The position numbers and the translations under genes are program-made. The notes under the pieces are model-generated. The model made no database searches and was not told the origin of the DNA. It saw only the letters and a list, made by a program, of their open reading frames with translations. From W-Chloroflexi-9 sp045863195 (GTDB lineage: Bacteria; Chloroflexota; Dehalococcoidia; UBA2979): a stretch of DNA of 64,000 nt. The first letter of the stretch is position 1, and every line of letters begins with the position of its first letter. Of this stretch, positions 58,675 to 64,000 are shown piece after piece. The DNA lies in assembly GCA_045863195.1 (NCBI GenBank), contig BTUI01000009.1, positions 1 to 64,000 of the forward strand. The letters run 5' to 3'.

Positions 58675-59577
58675 TCAGGAGGCCGGGACGCGGTCTGCGA
58701 CCCAGAGGTGTCGGAAGATGTACCACTGGGACGGATCGCGTCGCACCAGGTCTTCCAGCGCCCGGAAGACCGCCTGTGTCAGGTCGCGGGCGTCGCGCTC
58801 GGCGTCGCCGCTGGGGGAGAAGGCGACCGGGGCCAGGTCCACGCCCACTCGGTCGCTCCAGGCGGAGAGGCGCGGGAGCGTGGCGGCGACCACGTTCGAC
58901 CCGGCCCGAAGCGCGATGCGGGCCGGGCCGTCCGAGACGGCGATCGTCGCGCCGAAGAACTCCACCTCCACGCCGCCCTCGGGCTGCGGCACGTCGATCA
59001 GCATCGCGACGACGTCGTTGCCGCGGAGGGCGCGCAGGATGCCTGGCCCGAGCCGGTCCGCCTGGATGATCTTCATGCCGAGGTGCTCGCGGGAGCCGAT
59101 CACCAGGCGGTTCACGCGCTCATTGGCGAACGAGTCCGCGATCGCCGAGATCGGGAATTCGTTGATCGCGAGGACGGCGGCACCCAGGTCCCAGTTTCCG
59201 AAGTGCATCGTCAGGAACACGATCCCGTTGCCCTGCCGCTGCTCACGGAGCGCCGTCCACGTGCGCTCTCGGTCGAACACCACGCGCGCCTCCACACCCT
59301 CGCTCGTGAGTGAGAGGAAGCGGAAGAAGTCCACGAGGTAGACGACGTAGTTGGCGAAGGATCGGCGCGCGTGCCGCCTCGCGGCGCGGAGGTCGCCGCC
59401 GGTGACGTGCGCCATGTTCTGGATGCAGCGCCGCCGGCCGCCCGGCCAGGCGTAATAGGCGAGGGTGCCCGCGAGGCGGGCGAGCGCGTAGGACGCGCGG
59501 AGGGGGACGAAGCGGGCAAGCACGGTGGCTGCCCGGACGGCGATGTAGAGCGCCAACCTCGTCCCCCTCCCGGTCAT
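58675..59577 (-). CDS. LpxL/PatA-like lysophospholipid acyltransferase family protein (second of two)
   Basis: A 300-residue acyltransferase with a hydrophobic N-terminus (RLALYIAVRAATVLARFVP) and the complete catalytic HxxxxD motif in FLTMHFGNWDLGAAV, then PVRIALRAGSN-like GPARIALRAGSNVV. It transfers a fatty acyl chain to a lipid or glycolipid on the inner membrane. A TAGGCT -10-like element is at 59591-59596. It is 27 bases downstream of ino1 and could be co-transcribed. Confidence 0.85.
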   Translation of the reverse strand: MTGRGTRLALYIAVRAATVLARFVPLRASYALARLAGTLAYYAWPGGRRRCIQNMAHVTGGDLRAARRHARRSFANYVVYLVDFFRFLSLTSEGVEARVVFDRERTWTALREQRQGNGIVFLTMHFGNWDLGAAVLAINEFPISAIADSFANERVNRLVIGSREHLGMKIIQADRLGPGILRALRGNDVVAMLIDVPQPEGGVEVEFFGATIAVSDGPARIALRAGSNVVAATLPRLSAWSDRVGVDLAPVAFSPSGDAERDARDLTQAVFRALEDLVRRDPSQWYIFRHLWVADRVPAS

Positions 59578-59604
59578 TCCCGTGAGGGAGAGCCTAACGT
59601 CCGG

Positions 59605-60675
59605 CTAGCCGCGGATGAAGGCCTCCACGCCATCACGGGCGTCCTCGTCCAGCATCTGGCGGGGCGGGGACTTCATCAGGTAGGCGGAAGCGTCGTACAC
59701 CGGGCCACCGTGGCCGCGGTCGAGCGCGATCTTCGCGAGGCGCACCGCGTCGATGACGACACCGGCGGAGTTCGGGCTGTCCCAGACCTCGAGCTTGGTC
59801 TCGAGCGTCAGCGGGACGTTGCCGAACGTGGTGCCCTCAATGCGGATGTGGCACCACTTGCGGTCCTTCAGCCACGGCACGTAGTCGGAGGGGCCCACGT
59901 GCACGTCCGCGGCCGGCAGGTCGTATTCGATCTGGCTGGTGACCGCGGAGGTCTTGGAGATCTTCTTGGACTCCAGGCGCTCGCGCTCCAGCATGTTCAT
60001 GAAGTCGGTGTTGCCGCCGAAGTTCAGCTGGTAGGTGCGGTCGATCTTCACGCCGCGGTCCTGGAAGAGGCGGACGAGCACGCGGTGGAGGATGGTGGCG
60101 CCGACCTGCGACTTGATGTCGTCGCCGATGATCGGGAGGCCCTTCTCCTCAAAGCGGGACGCCCAGTAGTTCTCCTTGGCGATGAACACCGGGATGCAGT
60201 TGATGAAGGCACAGCCGGCCTGCAGCACCTGCTCCACGTACCACTTGGTCGCCTCTTCGGAGCCGACCGGCAGGTAGTTGATGACGACGTGGGTGTTCGT
60301 CTCCTTCAGGATCTTCACGATGTCCGCGGTCTCGCCGGGGGCCTTCGTGATCACCTGGGAGAGGTACTTGCCGATGCCGTCGTGCGTCATGCCGCGGTGC
60401 ACGGTCACGCCGGAGTTCGGGACATCCGTGAACTTCACGGTGTTGTTCTGGCCGGCGAAGATCGCCTCAGACAGGTCCTTGCCCACCTTCTCCACGTCCA
60501 CGTCGAACGCGGCGGTGAAGTTGATGTCGCGGATGTGGTACTGGCCGAGCACCGGGTGCATCAGTCCCGGGATCTCGTCGCCGGATTCGGCGTTCTTGTA
60601 GAACTCCACGCCCTGCACGAGCGATGAAGCGCAGTTCCCCACGCCGATGATGGCGACGTTGATCTTGTCTGACAT
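59605..60675 (-). CDS. ino1: Inositol-3-phosphate synthase
   Basis: A 356-residue NAD-dependent enzyme converting glucose 6-phosphate into inositol 3-phosphate. It has VAIIGVGNCASSLVQG at the N-terminus, NYLPVGSEEATKWYVEQ, GDDIKSQVGATILHRVL, LNFGGNTDFMNM, and EVWDSPNSAGVVIDAVRLAKIALDRG, matching the actinobacterial/archaeal type. GAGGGGAACC precedes the ATG. It provides the head group for inositol phospholipids made by the PgsA-type enzyme. The LysR gene is divergent. Confidence 0.96.
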   Translation of the reverse strand: MSDKINVAIIGVGNCASSLVQGVEFYKNAESGDEIPGLMHPVLGQYHIRDINFTAAFDVDVEKVGKDLSEAIFAGQNNTVKFTDVPNSGVTVHRGMTHDGIGKYLSQVITKAPGETADIVKILKETNTHVVINYLPVGSEEATKWYVEQVLQAGCAFINCIPVFIAKENYWASRFEEKGLPIIGDDIKSQVGATILHRVLVRLFQDRGVKIDRTYQLNFGGNTDFMNMLERERLESKKISKTSAVTSQIEYDLPAADVHVGPSDYVPWLKDRKWCHIRIEGTTFGNVPLTLETKLEVWDSPNSAGVVIDAVRLAKIALDRGHGGPVYDASAYLMKSPPRQMLDEDARDGVEAFIRG

Positions 60676-60783
60676 GTTCTGGAGGTTCCCCTCGGGCTGC
60701 GGTGCGGCGGTCGCCCTCCATCTTGCGGCCGACGATTCGATTCGTCTAGCCTCTCAATCGTATGTGTTACATTGTGAACGCTT

Positions 60784-61713
60784 ATGAATGAGCGTCACGA
60801 GGCCCCCGCGTTCCCGTTTCACGCCCAGCAACTCGCCTGCCTGCGCGAGGTGGAGCGCGCCGGCACCTTCACCGCGGCCGCCGACCGGCTTGGCGTCAGC
60901 CAGCCCGCCCTCTCCCAGTCACTCGCCGACCTCGAACGCCGCCTCGGCGTGCCGCTCTTCGAGCGGCAGGGCCGCCTGCGCGTGCTGACCGAGGCGGGAC
61001 GGGAGGCGGCGAGGTTCGCCTCGGAGGTGCTGGGACGCGCGGAGGACCTGCGCGGCTGGATCGACGCCTATCGCGATGGCGCGGGCGGCACACTGGCGGT
61101 GGGGATGATCGACGCCGCGAGCCTCTATGCCTTCCCGGAAGCGGTGCGGGCGTTCCGGGAGGCGTACCCCGGCGTCACGCTGCGGCTGGTCGTGGACGCG
61201 AGCAGCGCGCTGGCGGAGCGGCTGCGGCGGTACGAACTGGACCTGGCGATCCTCGTCGGCCCCGCGCCCGCCGACCTCGACGCCGTCGAGGTCGCGCGCG
61301 AGCCGCTGCACATCTACGCGCCGGCCGGGGCGTCCGGTGCCGCGGCGGAGGCGGACTGGGTGCTGTATCCGGCCGCCTCCCACACGCGCGCGCAGATCGA
61401 GGAGGGGCTCGCCCGCCTCGGCATCACGCCTCGGGTGGTGCTGGAGTCCGGCAACCCGGAGGTGCTGCGCCAGATGGTCGCGCTCGGCTTCGGCTGGAGC
61501 GTGCTGCCGGCCGCCGTGGCGGACGCGGAACGCGCCGGTGGTGTGGAGCAGCGACAGGTGGTGGCGGAGCGCACGCTGCTCGGCGTGCGACGGCCGGGGG
61601 CGGCCTCCGACCCGCGCGCCGAGGCGTTCCTGCGTCTGGCCCGCGCGCACGCCTGGGAGCGGCGCGGCCCGGAGACGGAGCGCGCCGCCCGGGTGGGGCG
61701 GCGCGGCTCGTAG
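60784..61713 (+). CDS. LysR family transcriptional regulator
   Basis: A 309-residue LysR regulator: N-terminal winged helix (GTFTAAADRLGVSQPALSQSLADLERRLG) and a periplasmic-binding-type effector domain. It is divergent from ino1, with 108 bases between, so it may control ino1. An AT-rich -10 candidate TACATT lies at 60768-60773. Confidence 0.92.
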   Translation: MNERHEAPAFPFHAQQLACLREVERAGTFTAAADRLGVSQPALSQSLADLERRLGVPLFERQGRLRVLTEAGREAARFASEVLGRAEDLRGWIDAYRDGAGGTLAVGMIDAASLYAFPEAVRAFREAYPGVTLRLVVDASSALAERLRRYELDLAILVGPAPADLDAVEVAREPLHIYAPAGASGAAAEADWVLYPAASHTRAQIEEGLARLGITPRVVLESGNPEVLRQMVALGFGWSVLPAAVADAERAGGVEQRQVVAERTLLGVRRPGAASDPRAEAFLRLARAHAWERRGPETERAARVGRRGS

Positions 61714-61731
61714 GTCACTGCGGGCGAGGGC

Positions 61732-61878
61732 TTACGCCTTCGCGGCGCCGATCTTGAACATGCGGGTCTTGCAGACGGGGCAGGTGCCCTCCGTCGCCGG
61801 CTTCCCATTCTTCATGGTGATCGGCGTGGGCTTCACCATCTCTCGCTTCTCACGGCACTTCAGGCAGTAGGCTTCCAC
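61732..61878 (-). CDS. Small zinc-ribbon protein (DUF5679-like)
   Basis: A 48-residue protein. Two Cys pairs, C5-x2-C8 and C33-x2-C36, form a zinc ribbon. GTG 61878 has GGAGGG 5 bases upstream. The sequence KCREKREMVKPTPITMKNGKPATEGTCPVCKT is the signature of DUF5679, common in actinobacteria and Chloroflexota; its function is unknown. It converges with the LysR gene. Confidence 0.85.
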   Translation of the reverse strand: MEAYCLKCREKREMVKPTPITMKNGKPATEGTCPVCKTRMFKIGAAKA

Positions 61879-61987
61879 AGAATCCCTCCCATGGCGGTTG
61901 GATCCGCCGGTTGACGCCGCGAGACTGCCCCCGCCCTCTCGCGACGTGCGGTGTACCTACAGTGCTACGCGAGTGCGGGAGCCAGTG

Positions 61988-62935
61988 TCAACGCGGGCGC
62001 GACACGGGCTGAGATTGCGTCTCAGGTGGGAACACCCGGAACGGGTGCCACAATCCGAGGCCGGTGGCGGGTTCCAGCAGGGCGATCAGGTCACCGTCCG
62101 GCCCGTAGCACCTCATCCGGGACGCCGTGGCGGGGTCCGCCGGGGCCGCTCCCGGGACGATCAGCACGTCCATCCCCTGCCGGACGCGCGCCGCCTCCCT
62201 CGCTTCGAGGGTGACCGCGGGCCAGCCGCCGAGCACGATGTCCGGTGGCTGCACCAGCCCGGCGGCCTCACCCGCCTCCAGCAGCCGCACCGCCTCGTCC
62301 AGCGGCGTCGCCTCATCGGCGAGGAACGGGCCGACCTGCGTGCGCCGCAACTCCGCGAGGTGCGCCCCCACGCCCAGTGTCTGGCCGGCGTCGTGCGCGA
62401 GCGATCGGACATAAAACCCACGCCCGCACCGCACATCGAGGACGGCGCGCGGCCGCGACGGGTCTGACGCGTCCCACGAAACGACCTCGACGCCGTAGAT
62501 CGTGACCGGGCGTTCCTCCAGGTCGAGCGGCTCACCGCGGCGGGCGGCGCTGTAGGCGGTGACGCCCGCGCGCTTCACCGCGCTGAAGGCGGGCGGGCGC
62601 TGCATGATCTCGCCGTGGAACGGCGCAAGCGCCGCCTCCACCGCCTCGCGCGTCACGCCGGAGGCATCGTGCTCCTCGGTGACCTGGCCGTCCACGTCGT
62701 AGGAGTCGGTGGCGACGCCGAAGACGACCTCCGCGAGGTAGCGCTTGCGGGCGTCCATCAGTTCATCGACGAGGCGGGTCGCCTCGCCCAGGGCGACGGG
62801 GAGGACGCCGGTGGCGTTGGGGTCCAGGGTGCCGGCGTGGCCGACCCTGCGGATGCCGGCGGCGCGCCGCACGCGGCGCACCACGTCGAAGGAGGTGATC
62901 CCCTTCGGCTTGTTGATGTTGATGAAGCCGCGCAG
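61988..62935 (-). CDS. truB: tRNA pseudouridine-55 synthase, probable CTG start
   Basis: About 315 residues: GFININKPKGITSF at the N-terminus, the catalytic GHAGTLDPNATGVLPV (Asp nucleophile) and a C-terminal PUA-like domain. It makes pseudouridine 55 in tRNA. The conserved N-terminus lies upstream of every ATG, GTG or TTG; the only codon that gives it is CTG 62935, with GGAG exactly 8 bases upstream. It is 2 bases after rbfA, as in the usual infB-rbfA-truB order. Confidence 0.92.
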   Translation of the reverse strand: MRGFININKPKGITSFDVVRRVRRAAGIRRVGHAGTLDPNATGVLPVALGEATRLVDELMDARKRYLAEVVFGVATDSYDVDGQVTEEHDASGVTREAVEAALAPFHGEIMQRPPAFSAVKRAGVTAYSAARRGEPLDLEERPVTIYGVEVVSWDASDPSRPRAVLDVRCGRGFYVRSLAHDAGQTLGVGAHLAELRRTQVGPFLADEATPLDEAVRLLEAGEAAGLVQPPDIVLGGWPAVTLEAREAARVRQGMDVLIVPGAAPADPATASRMRCYGPDGDLIALLEPATGLGLWHPFRVFPPETQSQPVSRPR

Positions 62936-62937
62936 GA

Positions 62938-63300
62938 CTAGAGCTCCCGGCCCTCGGAGTGGGCCACATCCCGCAACAGGCGGGTCATGCGGTCCGCTTC
63001 TTCCATCGACTCGTCGAGGACGAAGGTGAGCTGGGGGACGCGCCGCATCCGCAGTTCGTGGTTCAACTCCCGGTGGAGGAACGGCGCGGAACGGGTGAGG
63101 GCGGCGATGACCTCGGTCTTCTGGGTGTCGTCGCCCATCACGGAGACCTTCACGCGCGCGTGGGCCAGGTCCGGGGAGACGTCCACCTCCGTGAAGGAGA
63201 AGAACGCGCCGTCCAGGCCGCGGTCTTTGACCCGCAGCCGCACCACGTCCGCCAGGGCGGCCTGGATGACGTCTCCGACCTTCTCCGTCCGCCTGCTCAG
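62938..63300 (-). CDS. rbfA: Ribosome-binding factor A, probable CTG start
   Basis: About 120 residues, needed for 16S rRNA processing. Motifs RRTEKVGDVIQAALADVV, DVSPDLAHARVKVSV and RVPQLTFVLDESMEEADRM are typical. No ATG, GTG or TTG codon lies close enough to include the conserved N-terminus; CTG 63300, forming CTGA with the infB stop, has GGAG 8 bases upstream. An ATG at 63378 would be 26 codons inside infB. Confidence 0.9.
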   Translation of the reverse strand: MSRRTEKVGDVIQAALADVVRLRVKDRGLDGAFFSFTEVDVSPDLAHARVKVSVMGDDTQKTEVIAALTRSAPFLHRELNHELRMRRVPQLTFVLDESMEEADRMTRLLRDVAHSEGREL

Positions 63301-64000
63301 CGCACCTGCTCCATGTGGTGGGTCAGGATCTGGTCGCCCTCTTCGAACCCGTCGAAGTTGGAGATCATGATGCCGCACTCCAGGCCGGCGTTGACCTCGC
63401 GCGCGTCCTCGTTCAGGCGCTTCAGCGACTCGATGATGCCCTCGTGGATCACCTTGCCACCGCGCATGACGCGGCAGCGGGAGCCGCGGGTGACGCTGCC
63501 CTCGCGCACGTAGGAGCCGGCGATGGCGTTGCGGCGGCTGACGCGGAAAATCTGGCGGACCTCCACCATGCCGTCCTGGACCTCCTTGTAGATGGGCTCC
63601 AGGAGGCCCTTCACGGCCTTCTCCACGTCCTCGATGATGTCGTAGATGATCCGGTAATCGCGGATCTCGATCTTCTCGTGGTCCGCCAAGCGGCGCGCGC
63701 CCGGCTCCGTCGTCACGTTGAAGGCGACGATGACGCCCTTCGAGGCGACCGCGAGCTGCACGTCCGACTCCGTCACGGAGCCGACCGAGGCGTGGATCAC
63801 GCGGACGTTGACCTCGTCCACGCTTAGTTCCTCGAGCGACTGCACGAGCGGGTCGATGGAGCCCTGGACGTCCGTCTTCAGGATCAGGTTGAAGTCGGTG
63901 ACGTTGCCCTTGTGGATCTCGCCGAAGAGCGAGTCCAGGGTGACGCCGGTGGCCTGCTGCTGCCCGGCCGCGATCGCGCGCTCGCGGGTGTCCGCCTCCG
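63297..64000 (-). CDS. infB: Translation initiation factor IF-2, C-terminal part (cut by window edge)
   Basis: The frame is open to the window end. The visible 234 residues cover part of domain G linker/III and domain IV: LKTDVQGSIDPLVQSLEEL, VNVRVIHASVGSVTESDVQLAVASKGVIVAFNV, and GSYVREGSVTRGSRCRVMRGGKVIHEGIIESLKRLNEDAREVNAGLECGI. This is the end of IF-2, which delivers initiator tRNA. rbfA and truB follow. Confidence 0.95.
   Translation of the reverse strand, partial: EADTRERAIAAGQQQATGVTLDSLFGEIHKGNVTDFNLILKTDVQGSIDPLVQSLEELSVDEVNVRVIHASVGSVTESDVQLAVASKGVIVAFNVTTEPGARRLADHEKIEIRDYRIIYDIIEDVEKAVKGLLEPIYKEVQDGMVEVRQIFRVSRRNAIAGSYVREGSVTRGSRCRVMRGGKVIHEGIIESLKRLNEDAREVNAGLECGIMISNFDGFEEGDQILTHHMEQVR

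Noticed and set aside
1..64000. CRISPR arrays, insertion sequences, prophage or defence islands
   Set aside because: No direct repeat array, transposase, integrase or known defence gene was seen on either strand. The CPBP protease alone is not evidence of a defence system.

Overview
The window is about 69% GC, dense and strand-mixed, with many 1-4 base stop/start overlaps (ATGA, GTGA, apparently CTGA). Gene content (RemA-like DUF370 before gmk, DUF2723, DUF6391 and DUF5679 proteins, a tryptophan T-box, oligopeptide-type binding proteins, inositol-lipid genes, no LPS or phage genes) suggests a high-GC Chloroflexota bacterium, possibly near Thermomicrobia, Tepidiforma or Dehalococcoidia. That placement is inference from protein character only. 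No insertion sequence, prophage, CRISPR array or rRNA was seen; there is one tRNA, Arg(TCT).

Layout. 1-3025: two tandem lipoprotein substrate-binding proteins, the first cut by the window edge, each followed by a strong terminator, then a small Cys-containing protein. 3071-10115: an Lgt-like protein with a TlpA thioredoxin, a glutaredoxin-like protein coupled to a Crp/Fnr regulator behind two Crp/Fnr-type operators, a second Crp/Fnr regulator, an MMPL transporter and small membrane proteins. 10185-15265: tRNA-Arg and a mutasome operon (imuB, a DUF6504-like gene, dnaE2). 15383-26854: TetR/SRPBCC pair around a long perfect operator, a surface protein, a dual-specificity phosphatase, DUF2723, HMCES/YedK, DUF6391, a transglycosylase-like secreted protein, a TolB-like protein, an M50 protease, an HD protein, tyrA, remA-like and gmk.

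26864-38406 is aromatic amino-acid biosynthesis. A promoter and a Trp T-box lead into a 35-residue peptide with four Trp codons, ending one base before trpE. Then come trpE, a Nudix-DinB fusion, trpG, D, C, F and B. trpA is displaced downstream behind a CPBP protease gene with its own promoter. aroH and a DAHP synthase follow a structured leader. 38419-53022: scpA, ribF, tyrS, an unknown gene, recJ, two KAS-II genes with fabD, nnrD/E, acpS, folD, prfB with the classical +1 frameshift site, and a secreted gluzincin.

53029-61713 looks like an inositol-phospholipid locus: a CDP-alcohol phosphotransferase, a PimA-like glycosyltransferase, PHP and PhnM-like hydrolases, two LpxL/PatA-like acyltransferases, inositol-3-phosphate synthase and a divergent LysR regulator. 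61732-64000 holds a 48-residue zinc ribbon and the end of an infB-rbfA-truB operon, in which rbfA and truB seem to start with CTG.

The most interesting signals are the two stacked tryptophan sensors before trpE, a uniform leaderless-promoter layout (TANNNT, exactly 6 nt, start codon) at seven genes, the PIM-like lipid locus, CTG starts, a thioredoxin-fold protein that has lost its CxxC, and a C-terminal SGLI[I/V]P tail shared by two unrelated proteins.
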